Part shown: in pieces, positions 1 to 12,694 of the stretch
Layout: every line of letters begins with the position of its first letter
Numbering within the stretch: position 1 is the first letter of the stretch
Notes under the pieces: model-generated
Seen by the model: the letters and a program-made list of their open reading frames with translations, nothing else
Database searches by the model: none
Told to the model about the DNA's origin: nothing
Assembly: GCA_965178125.1 (NCBI GenBank)
Contig: OZ237768.1
Location: 186,001-250,000 of the forward strand
Direction of reading: 5' to 3'
Source: Bilabrum cf. latius
Taxonomy: Eukaryota; Bigyra: Bicosoecida; Bigyra; Bicosoecida
Length of the DNA: 64,000 nt
Translations under genes and position numbers: made by a program

Positions 1-1
1 C

Positions 2-3000
2 GCATTGCGCGCCTCTGTGTTCCAGGGCGGGTCAGTTGGCGGTGGTGGTCTTGGACCACCGATGGGGAGAGAGGGTTCCATGCCGCTGCAGCTGTCTGGT
101 TCGAGGCAGTCGTCAGCCAGGGACGTGCTGGCCTCCCAGTCTATGGCGGGCACGTCAGGAAGCAGAGGGGTGGCTAGTGCAGATAGGTAGGACGTAGTGG
201 CAGTCGCAGCTTGCGTGAATGCATCCGTGAGTCGCCTTCTAGGGGGAGAAACGGGCTGGAGGGAGCTGGGTGGCAGCCCAGAGGAAGCAGCCGTGGGAGG
301 ATACGCGCGGCATGCCGCACTCGCACATGCGGTGTCTTTCGTTGCGAGCGTGGCTGCCAGCAAGTCTGTGACCGCTGATCGTGCGGCAAGAGCTGCCGCG
401 GTGGACGTGTGTGAGCATGCGGTGACTGTTTTGCTGGAGTCTCTCGGCAACGAGAAAGGCAAATCGAGCAGCGGAATGCAGCATGCAGCGCTTGGGGATC
501 AAGGCAGTGGCACGGCTCGACTCATGTTCCTGCTGATTGCTGCGGCTAGGCTGCCCGTGGATGTGGCGGCCTTGCATGGGCCTGTTGGAGGGGCCCGATG
601 CTACCTGGACAGGCAAGGCCGGTTGCCGGCGTGGGTGTTTGCAGCTCAGGATCGTTGCTTGGAGCGGGTTCTCGGGTACATGTCTCCCACCGGGCAACAG
701 GAGCTGCTGCATATGGCGGGGCCAGCGGGAGCTCGGCTACTCGCCACCACGCCGGGGATCGGGCCTGGCACCAAGCCCTCCATGCCGTCTCGCCTTGGGC
801 CAAGGTCGGTCAGTAGCGGCAGCGGCGGCATCAGCGGGTCTTAGGGGAACCTCAGCAAAGGTTCCTGGAGGCCATGTGGCGCTGCTGGCGCTGGTGGCCC
901 GGCTCGCTCTATGCTGCAAGAGCTGGTGGCGATGCTGGTGCAAGGCGAGGGAAGGTAGGCGCAGCTAGAGGCAGGCAGGCTCGACCCCATGGCAGATGAT
1001 GCTGCCGGCCTAAGCAATCAAAGTGGGATGCGCCTGCCCTGGGCGAGGCATAGGCTTGCTTCTCAGCACGCAGGCACCGGGAGTGCTCTATAGCCATAGC
1101 CTGGTGAGGCATCGCCGACCACTCGCTGGTCCACATCGCGCGCAGGAGGCGCCGTGGAGCAGGCCATGGTACAGCTGCGGGCGCTGGCGGCCCGGCACGA
1201 AGACCCCGACCGGTCTGAAGGTGGGAGTTCTCGCTCCGGGTCCTCACGTTCCCTGCTCCGTCGGCTTTTTGGAAGACATAGCACGCGGCAGGTCGGCGAG
1301 GACGAGCAGAAGAGGGCAGCTGGCACCGGTGGCGGCGTGGCTTCCCCCGTACAAGGACAGCGACCCCCTCGCGCTGCGGTTGGCGCGTCTGCGCGGGGCC
1401 ATGGCGCGCAGCTTCGTGCCCTGCAGCAGGCAGCTGTCATGCACGTGGTGGCAGTGGCACAGTGCGCTTGCGGTGTACTGCAGCTGGCATCCCGCCCTGA
1501 GTGCCCAAGAGACACCGCGCATTCCACCTGCATGCAGCTGCTGTCGGTGCTTGGCTCCGACCTGGCGGCATGGCCGGAGGTGCGCAGGGCGAGGGAACAA
1601 GCCAGGGCGTCTGCGCGGAGGGAGGGAGCGGTGCGTCCGCCCGAGAGCACGCGGATGTAGCGGCGGCATGCAGAGCTCCGCGCCGCATCCCATCTCGCCG
1701 TCATGGGCCACATGATGCGGGCAGCTTGTTCCCTGGCTGGCCGGTCCAGCCGGTCCACGATGGCGGTGAATCGTCTGCTGGAGTCAATGTACGTGTCTCC
1801 ACAAGAGGAGGCCAGGGACAGAGGCAGCCTTGGATCGGTGGGTCGGATGGATGGACCCGCGCCGATGGTACCCCGTGCGATCGGAGAACTGGCACAGGCC
1901 GTGGTGGCATCTGGGGAGCAGTCGAGGCACAGGCGCCTCGTTCTCCTCTAGACCCTGCTGGAGCGGACATGCGAGCTGACCACTCGGTTCGCAGGGGATG
2001 CTATCGCTGCCTACGGTCGACCCGCGGGGAGTATCATGCAGGATAGGGCGATGCAGGGGGCAGTGGCAAAGGCTCAGGGAGGCAGATACCTTGGATTGAA
2101 TGCCGCGACGTTAAGCATGCGCGACATAGCAGCTGCTGCGTCATCATCACCCCGGTCGCGCCCCGGTGCCCCAGAGAGCATCAGAAGCCGGGCATCTCTG
2201 GGGCGGGGGGAGCTCCCCGCGCTGGAGACGGTCGGTGAGGAGCAGAGCAGTGCGTTGCACCCAGGGAGCGGCAGTCCTCGAGAATCTGAGACAGGCAGCG
2301 ACGCCTGGGATTCTCCGGGGATTGGGGGGGATGGGCAGCTGTGGGGCGAGGGCGCTGGCGTGGACCTGATAGATGCAGACAGACCGGCCGGCGCACCATC
2401 AGCAACTGCGGTGCAGCACGCAGCAGTGGCAGCGGCAGCGCTGGCTGCTGCGTAGCTCGTGCCATCTGTGTGCCGCATGCTGGAGCTGGAGCAAGAGTTG
2501 CTGGATGGCCTTAGGCACGAGCACAGGAGCGGCCCGAAACCCGCTGCGTTCTCCGATTCCGTTGCATGCATGCAGATCTTCAGGCGGCTTTGGGTAGGAA
2601 TATCCGTGCTTCGCTTGGACGATGGCAGCATATGGGGGCACGAGCTGGCCGATGCTTGCCGCCGGCTTGCGTCGCTGACCCCTCCCCTAATCCTGATGCG
2701 GCAGCACGGCGATTTGGAACAGGCTCGGCGCGCTGGTGGGCGCGCAGGACGCGATGGAGGCCCCTCGCCCGATGCTCGAGGAAGAAGGAAGCGAGGGGGG
2801 GGAGTTGGGGGCGGGTCGGAGGCAGAGTCCAAGGGTGGGGATGGGATCGATGAATAGGAAGCCCGCCCATCGAGACACGGTGGTCCCGACTCGTCACACC
2901 GCCCAAGAGACCTGCAGCTGAACCTGGATCTGCTGATGTCGTCTTCCATGCTACCAGAGGGGCACGGGATCAGCCAGGGACTCGTACAGAGCCAGGTACA

Positions 3001-6000
3001 GAGGTTGTGCAGCGTGCTAGGCCCGCGAGATGCACCTCTCCTACAGCAGCTGCCCCCCTACGCGCTCGTGTTTGCGCTCTCCGTGTGCAACTTGGAGATG
3101 CACCGCGCCTCGCTGCCCTTGATCGCCAGCAGTGGTGCCACCAGAAGGAGCTGGCACTCGTCACCCACGTTTGTCGGCGTGTACCGCGTGCTGAGGCGCT
3201 GCTGGCCCGGTTCCATTGGACTGCTGCAGCCCATCTCCGGGGTTGACGACCACCCCGCTAGGTTCCTCCTGGCGGCGACCATGAGCAGGATTGCAGACCA
3301 CGTTTTTGCTGGGTTTGCGACCAACATGCACCGGTATCCGTGTGGCCACGAAGGAAGAACTCGGAGCCTAAAGCACCACGTGGCCTTTCTGATCGCCACC
3401 GCTGGTCATAGGTTCGTTACCGTGCGAAGAGCGGCTGCGAGGCATCTGGTGCTGCTTGTAGAGACGTTCCCAGAGCTGCTGTGCGACGAGGATATCATTC
3501 AGGTGCTGCTTGGCACCGTAGATGCGCTCGGGCTCAGGCTTCTAGCGAGCAGCAGGGAAGAGTGGGGAGGCTCCTGGCCACCCATGAGCAGGGTCCCTGG
3601 GGCGCTCTCTACCTCCCAATCGTTCGCCGGGCATCAGGCTACTGTGGACGGGCGCCGGACGGGCTCTCTTGGGGTCAAAGCGGTGCCGCACGGCGTATCT
3701 GTGGATGGCTCGCTGTACGAATCAGAGCGGAATTCAGGGCTCCAGAGCAGGGCCGGTGTCCCGTGGGGCAGCGTGCTGGTGGAGGGGTCGCCCTTCGCAG
3801 TGCAATGCCCCACGACCCGTGAAGCTCTGTCTCTGGTGTTTGCAGATGTGGCAGAGCTGGCCGCGCAGCATCTGTCCCGGGCCCACGCAGTTGCGCCGAG
3901 GAGGCTGGCACAGCTCGCTGCACGCAGGCTTGCTCGCAGGGCTAGCGGCATGCTCCCGCCCACACAGGCCTCCATGAGCATGGGCGATGCCGTGGGACAC
4001 TTTGTCGCGACCCAGGGAGGGCATGCAGGCTCATCTGCGGCCGCGGCGCGGGTGGGTGGCGCGGGCCAGGCGTCAAGCGGAGCACCCGACCCGTTGCTGC
4101 TGCGGGCCCCATCGGATGCGCTCCTCTCGCAACCCCTCGGTTTGGTGAAGCGGCTGGTAGGAGAGAGGGAGCGCGTTGCCAAGACGATCCTCGCGTCGCA
4201 AGGGGGGCGCGTGCTGCGGAGCAGCATGCCGTTCGGGTGGGCAGCAGCGGCACAAGGCGTACCCACACCCGTCTTCTGGAGGCAGTCCTCTCTGTTGGAG
4301 CAAGTCGCGGTGGAGAGGCGATTGCTTGCGGGGTATGGCATGGAGGGAGCTGGGGAGCAGGGAGCGGGGGCCAGGAGTACCAGTTTGGTCACCTTGGGCC
4401 TATCCAGCTCGGTGCTAGCCACCGTTTGGGGCTCGCAGGCCCCTGCAGAATCCATTCTGCCGTCGATCGTGGACAGAGCAATGGCTGTAGGCTAGTACAC
4501 AGGTGCAGCTGGCGAGGTGTCAGTTGGTCAGCACGGCGGAGCTGGCGGTCTGCTCCCACCCAGGTTCGTGGCTCTGGCCGCCATGCCTGCCATGGAGCGC
4601 GCTGCAGCGCACTGCACCTCTCTAGTGGCCAGCTACCCTTCAAATGGCGTGAGAGCAGCCGGAGCCGATGCCCTGGTCACTCGTCCGCTGCGCCGGACGG
4701 ATAGCCAGACCACAATGAGCGACTCTGTGCGAACAGGCACGGCACCGGGCACGGTCACTCGAGCACCCAGCGTGAAGGGGGGCCAGGGATCCGTCGTCGG
4801 CCCCGGGAGGAACCGCCGACAAGCCACTGCAACGGGAGCTGCCTCGGATGAGCAGCTTTTGAAGCGGCTGGTGCTCTCCAGTGCGCCGCCCACTGCAGTT
4901 GGTGTTGCGATGGATAGGACACCCGCGGTCGATAGCCAGCGAGCGCAGCTCCGTGCGAGGGAGGTAGGGATTGTGGAGGGTCTGTTCCGTGCATTTCGCA
5001 CCTCTGGGGTCGGCGCATAGCAGGTGGAACGAAACGCCCGGTCGAGTGCAATTGCTGCTGCCAGTGGGCCGGCAAGCAGTAGCATATACGCCTCGTTCAT
5101 CCGCCAGACGGTTCGCCGGGCCCGCGAGGAGGCCTTGGCCCTGCATGAGACTTTCCTGCGCCGCGCAGGTCTGTCCTTCAGCAGTGCTTCCGGCAATTCA
5201 GCACCGTACGATCAAAGTGAAACCAGTGCCAGCCCTGGGACGGAAAGAGCCCAGGAGTCAGCTATCTCTAGCCCTCGGAGGGGCAGGTCTAGACGGGGTT
5301 CTGTGGCAGCAGCCGGTATCGGCTCGAGCACGAGCTCGGGCATGGCCTCACCAGTAGCACCGGAAGGTCGCGCCGGGTATTCTGGTCTGTTCTCCAGAAT
5401 GGCATTGCTGTCGATCTGCATTCGGAGGGCGGCGCAGAGGAACCGATCGCGCATGCAGGAGCGCACTGCAAGCAAGGCCCTTGAGATCGTGGACCGTCTG
5501 GCTGCGCTGGTCGTTTTCTCGGGTGGGCGAGACGAGAGGGGCCAGGAGCTCTTTGGAGACCCGAAGGAGCACAGCGGGGTAGAATTACTTCGTGAGCAAG
5601 CGCTGGAGCTCCTAGGGTGGATGCCAATGCTGTTGCCCATTCCTGCTGTGTCCTACAGCTGCGCCGATGCGTGGTCTTATGTCGGGGCGAGTGGGGCGAC
5701 TGGCGACCGCCTTGCGATTCTGAAGCGCTCGTGCAGCGCTCTTGCAGCGAGTGCTCATCTCGCAGTCGGGGCGTTCGCAAGCACGACTGCCCGGAGGGCT
5801 GAGGCAGGCGTGGCGGGCATGCAGCAGTCAAGCGCTGGGTCTGCCTCTGCCCCGTCGTCACCGACCGACCTGATGCGCGCCCCTCTATCTGAGGCATCGT
5901 ACAGCAGAGACGTTGGACTCGATGCACTTGCAGCGTCTGCGCAGCCAGTTCGTAGCATGTGTCTGCCTTCTCATGACCTGGACGGGCCGGTGGCTGCTCG

Positions 6001-9000
6001 ACTCCAGTACGCGCCGCCTCACATGCGGGCGGAAGAGGGTCAGGACGTGATTGCGCGGCCGGAGATCCACCGCCCCTGGTTTACGTACATTGAGGAGGAG
6101 CTTAGGGTGGCAGCGCATGCCTGTCCCAAGTCGGTGAGGAGCATCGCATTGGCGCTATCGTCTTGTGCCTAGGAGGGGTGGCGCGTGGAGCAGTCATCGC
6201 AAGGATTTGACGTCGGGATGCGGCTTGTGTTCACTGGCTTGCTGGCCATGCACGCAGAGTACTACAGGCAGCAGGTGGATTTGGGAGGCAACGATCCGGC
6301 AGTCGAGCGCTAGGCCGGCTCTCCGACGGAGGCAGCCGAGCCAGGTTCCAGTGACCATGGCCCGCCCTCTCTCGTGTCATTCGCCGCTCTGGACCAGATC
6401 GGGGTGCTTCCAGTGGCTGGACCTGCCCATCATCGAGCTTCTTTGCCGGCAGATCTGCTGACGACAAGGACCTGCGATGAAGACCGCAGTGCCGCGAGTG
6501 GTGCTGGCATGGACCTGCTGTCGCTGGATGCCCCCAGGACCATCCCAATCTGCTTGAGATCCCAGGCACCCACGGCTCTGCACGCCTCACTCTCCGGTAA
6601 ATCATCATCCCACGGGGCGCTGGTCATGCAGCCGCCCGCCACGTCAAGGGCTGGCTCGGTGGGCGTAGGTCAGGCGGTCAGCTCACCCATCCCTGTCCGC
6701 AGGGTGTCCTCGATCGGGTCAACCACGCGGCTCAAGCACTGGACGTCGGGCTCGGATGAGATGGCAGACTTGCTGGGCCTGCGTCCGGTCCTGTCGCGGC
6801 AAGGGAGCAAAGACCGGAACCAGCTCGCCAGGCGGGGATCGGTCGAGCTCGTGGCCACCCTGCGAGCGCACACAGAGGCCGAGTCTGCGCCTACTGTCGG
6901 CGGGGACGGCGCTTCGATGGGAGAGGCATGGCAGAACCTGCAGCCAGACTGGACATCCGCAAGGACCCAAGGGCATGCAGGTGCTGGGCCGCCTCGCCGT
7001 GGTGGTTACATTTCCCCGACGGCGAACGGGCCCTCTAGATCGACTGCTAGGCGGACTGCGATTGGCGTGGGCCTAGCCGCTGATCTAGGCCGCATGCGAC
7101 ATGAGTTGCTTGACTGCGGACTGCGCCTTTTTGCCGGCCAGCCGGTCTGGCATGAGCCGATCATTGGCGGGAAACGGGTGCGGTAGCTGCATGCATACAT
7201 GGCTGCTGTGGTGCGGCTGCTGTCGCTCGATGCCTGGTTCTTGAGAGCCCAATCCGTGATGGAACGACCAGAGCCAGGTTCATCAAGACGCGGTAGCAAG
7301 TCGTCTTCTATCGGCACCAGAAGGTCAAGCGGACGTCGCTCGTCAGGGGCATGGACTCACTCAGTCATGCCGCCGTCAGCGCAAGTGCTTGCCTCCAATG
7401 TAATCGCAGCTGCCCGTCGCTTTGGCGCGTCTGGACCCCACGAAGACACCGTGCCGCTTGGTGGTGATCACCTGGTGCACCCAGAAGCGACGGGAGCAGT
7501 ACCACCAGCCGTGGATAGACTTGTGCTATCGCTCAATCAGCCTCCTGTACATCCTGGAATGGCGGACGGCTTGCTCGGGCAGCTGGGCAGGCCCTCAGGC
7601 CACTTCAAGGCAGCTCTGAACACCCAATGCAGGCACGCGGCAGAGAGCTCCGACCTTCTGTCCCTGCTGATTGCGCATGAGAGCGACCGCATCGTGGCAT
7701 GGCATAACCCCTGTGGGCACCAAGAGAGGGGCATCCCCGGTCAGGAGGAGGTGTCGCTCGAGGACGCCTGCAGGAGATGTGCAGCCGAGGCCAGATTGGG
7801 GGGAGCGGTGGACGCAGGAGATCTGCACGGTGATATCGGTGGTGAGGGAGCGGCGAGCGGTGCTGGTGCTTCGGGTGGAAGCGCATTCGCATCTCTCGGG
7901 CGTCTGTTGCGGGACGGAGAGTGGGCGGTTCTAGCCAGGTGTGCGGGCAGGCACTCGCAGTCTTTGCTCGCGGCCGTGTGCGGTCGATTCCCCGGCGTGA
8001 CACCGCTGCGAAGGCATGCCGTGGACCACTTGGTGGACGTGTCTCTGGGTTAGGGGAGCGGGAATCACGGTGACATGCCTGCCATGCGGGACCATCGTGC
8101 GGCCGCCATGCTGATGCTTCATCCTGCACTTGCGCTGCGGGCGCGTGGTCAGGACCTGTCAGCAAGGTACTACCGAGCTCTACAATTGCGCAAGTCAATG
8201 CTGTGGGGCGACGAAGCCGCTGGCAGCGGGGCTGGCGGTGTCGAGTCCAGAGGAGATGCTGGACCCGGCGGTGATTTGAAGTCGCATGGAAGCGCTGCCA
8301 GCCTTTCAGCAGGCCAGCAGGATTCGTTACCTGCTGCTGCCACGCATGCTCACCACAGGGAGCCCCGCACCGGTGTGGATCGCCTTGGCATGTCGGTGGC
8401 CCTGGGTCTAGTGGGCCCTGCAAGCGCTCAGTTCGCCGTCAAGAGCACGATCAAGTGTCTCGCGCGCCGTGTGACCGGGCGGCTGCTACGGGCGGTCGGT
8501 CGGGCCCCAGCCACATCCATGGCCACTGCCCTTGGCCTGCTGGCGCGTGTGTCCCACCGGTCAAGCTACCGGTCCTCGCAAACGGCAGCGCCAGGCGTGG
8601 CGGCGTGGACGGCTCGGTCCATTGCCAGCGCTGCGCCGTCGCTGGTCGCCCTGGTGGTGCCGCAGGTCGTGCAGGCGCTGCGGTCGGACACGCACGGGTA
8701 TTCCAGGAAACTTCTGGTGTCTGCCTCCAGCAAGACGGCCATCACGGCGCACCAGGTCCTGTGGGGACTCGCTGCCGAGTCAGAGATCACGGCGGCGACT
8801 GATCCAGATGCGGAAGGAGGCCACGGAGACGCGGCAAGCGCAGGCTCTGGGCATGCGGGGCGCGGTCGAAAAGGAGACGGCAGTGACGCGCACGGCTTTT
8901 AGAAGCAGCTACTTGGCCAGGATTCGCTACCCCGCGCCGCCAATCGCGTGGCTGCCGCAATCCTGGCGTCGCTGGGCAAAGAGGAGCGCGCCTCGTTTCA

Positions 9001-11803
9001 CATACAGTACGCATTCTTTGACAGGGTGACTGACATATCCCGGAGACTCAAGGAAGAGTGCTCATCCAAGCCGGAGCGCAACAAGCACATTGCCACCTGC
9101 CTCAAGCAGCTCTTCCGAAGGGTCAAGGAGACCCGCATTGACGCCGTGAACGCCGCGATTGATGCCATGAAGGAACAGCAGCCAGACCGCACCAAGCAGG
9201 CACTGGTGCTTCGGCACGGTCATCGCCTTCCTGTACCAGGAACTGCGGCCAAGCGAGGAGGAGCAGGGGCGCCAGGGCCCCACGGCAGGAGCAGCAGGTC
9301 GGGCAGCATGGTCCTTCCGTTCATGCAACCTGGTGGCAGCGGGATTGGGATAGGATCTGCCACAGGCGGACCTGCCAGCACCCAGTTTGCAGGGAGCTCT
9401 ACGGGAGGCTCGAACCCCCTCCGTCGTGCATGCTAGGGGCACGACCCTGTCTCCAGAAGGGAGGTCCTTGCGTTCGCTTGGGCTGCGGGGGGCCGGCGGC
9501 AGGCAGTCACCAAGGTGACTGAGGCAGCCGCGGCGGAAGCGGCACTGGCCCAGGGCCATGGCCAGATCGTGCCCGGAAGCGATGGGCACAGGCAGGCAGC
9601 CGGCAACTTGGCGGTGCTGCTGGAGGACCAGCTGCTGGCGCGGCACGGGGGTCTGCCGTCCACCTTCGAACCTCTGCTGTACATGCCCACGCAGCCTTAG
9701 CTTCGCGTGGTCTCGGTCGTGATGGACAGCGGGCGTGCGATGCAGAGTGCAGCCAAGTGCCCCTTCCTGCTGCAGTTCAAGGTTACCCCCTATGCCGGCC
9801 CTCTGATGGAAGAGGGTGGGACTGAGGCAGGAGCTGGTGCTGATCGAGAGACGCCAGCAGGGGGTGCAGTCGTTCGTGGGCCCGGCCCGGGGCCCGTGGT
9901 GGGACTGGCGGACTTGGCCTCGAGTGCCTCCAAGCGGTCCGTGTGGCAGTCGGTCAAATCCACGGGGTCGGTGCTGATGCTCAAGGTCAGAAACAGGATC
10001 AACGCGGCGTCGGCGCACATCAGCGTGGGAACGACGTCGGCTGGTCGCATGATGCGGTCGGCCATGGGGGCAGTGCGGTCGAGGATTTCACGAGTCGGGG
10101 GGCGGGATTCCCAGGCCGTGGAAGAGGCGACGAGGGCGAGGGCAGGCAGCAGTGTGGTTCGGGCATCTGTCGGCTAGGCGCGTGGTTCGGATAGAGACAG
10201 CGACTCTCACGCTGGTCAGGGCCCTAGCATCGACTCGCCCCGTTCTCAGTCCAGGTCCTCGGTCGGCCCTTCGCGCTCTGGCAGCGTGGCGCCTGTGGAG
10301 GGTCTGGTTGGTGACACTGGTACCGGTGCTGGCGCTGGTGCTGGGGCCGGAGAGATCGATGAAGAGGAAGAGGCGTGGCCCTACAGCGCGGAGGCCCGTG
10401 AGCTGCAGCCCGGAGCCAAGGACAGGCAGCGCAGTGGCAGGGCAGCCGGCCCTGCCGAAGGCTCTGTCGGGGTGGAGGTGGAGCAGGGCGGTGGTGGTGC
10501 GAGGGGCGACGTCGGTGCTAGACCACCGCTGGAACTGGACGATGTCGATCTTGCCATTGGCATCGAGGCAGATGGCAATGCGGCGGGCGCGGGAGGCGGG
10601 TTGGGGCAGGGTGGTGTCGCTAGCGGGACAGGGACGTGGTTCGGGGGCAGAAGCAGCGGCAAGCGCGTCGTCGATGAAGCGCAAGACGAGGAAGAAGACG
10701 ACGGCTTCGTTGACAATGCAGCCGTGGATATTGAGGCGCGCGAGAGCTTTGCCAGAGGAAACAAGCGCAGGCAGGATGCCGCGAGGCAGGCAGCGAGTCA
10801 GTACGGCGTGACGAGCGGAAGATCCACCGGGTATGGCCACCGGAGTGGGCGTCGCAGCCGCCGCCGAAGTATGTCAAGGTCAGGCTCCATGGCTGCTGCA
10901 GCTGCAGCCGCGTCTGCAGGTTCTGGCGCAGGAGCCGGGAGCGGCGGAGCCATGCACATGTCCATGTACCGCCCCCTGACGGCGAGCGCAACCGCCGCCT
11001 GCATCTTCAAGGTGTTTGACGACTGCAGGCAGGATGCACTCGCGATTTAGATCCTGCGGGCGCTGCAGGTGCCATTCTCCCAGGCCCGTTGCGGGCTCAG
11101 CCTGACTCCATACTCCGTCATTCCCTCTCGAGTAGGCAGCAAACGGGCTGAAGGGGGCATTATCCAGTGCGTGTCTAACGCCAAGTCCCTCGACGAGATC
11201 GGCAAGGACGGCAACGCCAACCTGTACCACTACTTCCGGCAGAAGTTCGGGAGGGTGGACGGCCCGGCCTTCGAGGAAGCCAGGCGGCAGTTCGCGGGGA
11301 GCATGGCAGGGTACGCAGTGGCGACGTATCTGCTGTGGGTGAAAGACAGGCACAACGGGAACATCATGGTGGACGGGACCGGCCGACTGATCCACATCGA
11401 TTTCGGATTCTTGCTGGGCATCAGCCCGGGGGGCAACCTCGGGTTCGAGCAGGCTCCCTTCAAGCTGACGTCAGACATGGTGCAGATCCTGGGTGGTGAC
11501 CCGGGGACGGACCTATACCAGGGCTTCCAGGAGCAGTGCGGGAGGGCGTTCCTCTCCGCGCGGGAGACAATGCCGGCCATCGAGGCGCTGGTAGGCGGCA
11601 TGGCAGACTCAGGCCTGCCGTGTTACCACTTCCCTGACACGATGGGGAAGCTGCACCAGAGATTCGCGCCGGATGCGGGGCCCAGGGAAGCAGCCAAGGT
11701 GTGGAGGGGCAAGGTGGAGGAGTCGCGCGTGTCTAGCACCACGGAACTGTACGACGGGTTCCAGAAACTGACCCAGGGCATCCACTCGAGTGCCTGGCAG
11801 TGA
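2..11803 (+). CDS. PI4KA: Phosphatidylinositol 4-kinase alpha (type III), 5' end cut by the window
   Basis: The product phosphorylates phosphatidylinositol to PI4P, in other organisms mainly at the plasma membrane. One frame (codons starting at base 2) runs 3933 residues to TGA at 11801-11803. It is interrupted only by 20 TAG codons, read as Gln. A helical-solenoid region lies around 3300-3540. The PIK-helical/kinase linker is clear near 8650-8800 (VPQVVQALRSDTHGY, then AHQVLWGL) and 8948-9040 (FFDRVTDISRRL). The kinase domain has MQSAAKCPFLLQFKV at about 9740-9784, FKVFDDCRQD at 11006-11035, catalytic DRHNGN from 11345, DFG from 11399 and SPGGNLG after it. About 400 Gly/Ala/Glu-rich residues separate the first two blocks, far more than in animals or plants. 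The usual Gly in FKVGDD is Phe here. The true start lies left of the window. The family assignment is secure. Confidence 0.95.
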
Positions 11804-11917
11804 TGGGTTACAGAGGTGACGTTCACGCGCAATTGGTCAGCACAGCTTGAAGAATCACATTCTCTCTTTCAACTACAATCAGCCACACGGCCCATCCATG
11901 ATCAAACTCCCCATGTT

Positions 11918-12128
11918 GAAGATGCGCCCGATGCGATCCCGCATTGACATGGACCTGGACGCAACATCACACAGGTTGCTGGCCGCGTGGTTCATCAGCC
12001 ACGACTCGAGCGCAGTATTTCGCTTCGCGGTGCGGAATAGCCGCATCTTCGTCTTTCGTGTTGGCTGGCAGCCCGTGGATCGCGCGGCATGCCGCGGCGT
12101 AGTCCTCTTTCATCCCCAGGTGAGCGTG
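11918..12128 (-). pseudogene. Decayed copy of the 3' end of the WHxH-motif gene
   Basis: This stretch matches about 12738-12969, the C-terminal coding part of the neighbouring minus-strand gene. It is clearly diverged and lacks a short block (about 17 bases) present in the original around 12855, which shifts the frame. It still reads KEDYAAACRAIHG before the break. It has no 5' half and no plausible start, so I call it a pseudogene fragment. It is fused directly to a copy of the symporter 3' end. Confidence 0.8.
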
Positions 12129-12129
12129 T

Positions 12130-12640
12130 CTAACACACACCACACAGTGGTTTTAACCCAATATTGATCTGGATGCTGCTCGCCGGCTCCGTTGCACGGC
12201 ATGCGGCGCCGCAGCGTCTAGATCTAGACACTCGAGGCCTGCCTCGTTTCAGTGGATGAGTGTGTCACCCAGAAGTACGAAACTGAGATTTACATTCATT
12301 CGTCCGCAGCTCATGGATTGCCCCAGTACAATGCCACCACTGCCGCCGTCCCGGCCAAGACGAACGCTGTGAGCCCCGGCCGAAGCCAGGCCCGCGCCTC
12401 CTCCAAGCCGCAGCAGCACATGCGGCCCGTGGCCAGCAGCCTCTTCCTCTCATCTTCTCCCGCCTGCTCTGCATCTTTCTCTGTCTGCAGCTTCTGTTCC
12501 TGCAGAAGCTCGCCAGCGAGGCCCCACCGGAAGGTCGTGTTCTCCACTTGTGACTCACTCGGCGCCGCAGTGGCGAAGGAAGCGACCAGCAGGGCGCAGC
12601 TGGCGGCCAGGAAGTTGATCGCGGAGAAATGCATGTAGTA
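12130..12640 (-). pseudogene. Near-identical duplicate of the symporter 3' end and its downstream region
   Basis: This block repeats about 13474-13987 with only a handful of differences in roughly 500 bases. On the minus strand it encodes the last ~115 residues of the SLC5 symporter, from YMHFSAINFLAAS to the same TGA at 12311-12313, with one Ser-to-Phe change. The upstream 1000 codons are missing. The minus-strand reading continues into unrelated sequence up to about 12688, so a functional transporter is not possible. The low divergence means a recent copy or recent gene conversion. Confidence 0.9.
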
Positions 12641-12694
12641 CATGCTGACTACTGCACTAGTTGATTTTGCTGCCAGCAGCCTGATCATCGTGCA

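Noticed and set aside
2-11803. PI4K as a decayed pseudogene full of nonsense mutations
   Set aside because: All breaks are TAG, none TAA or TGA, there is no frameshift over 11.8 kb, and every catalytic motif is intact. Decay would produce all three stops and indels.
12252-12638. Two near-identical 128-residue plus-strand ORFs (12252-12638 and 13599-13985)
   Set aside because: They are antisense shadows of the symporter C-terminus and its duplicate; the minus strand carries the recognisable protein.
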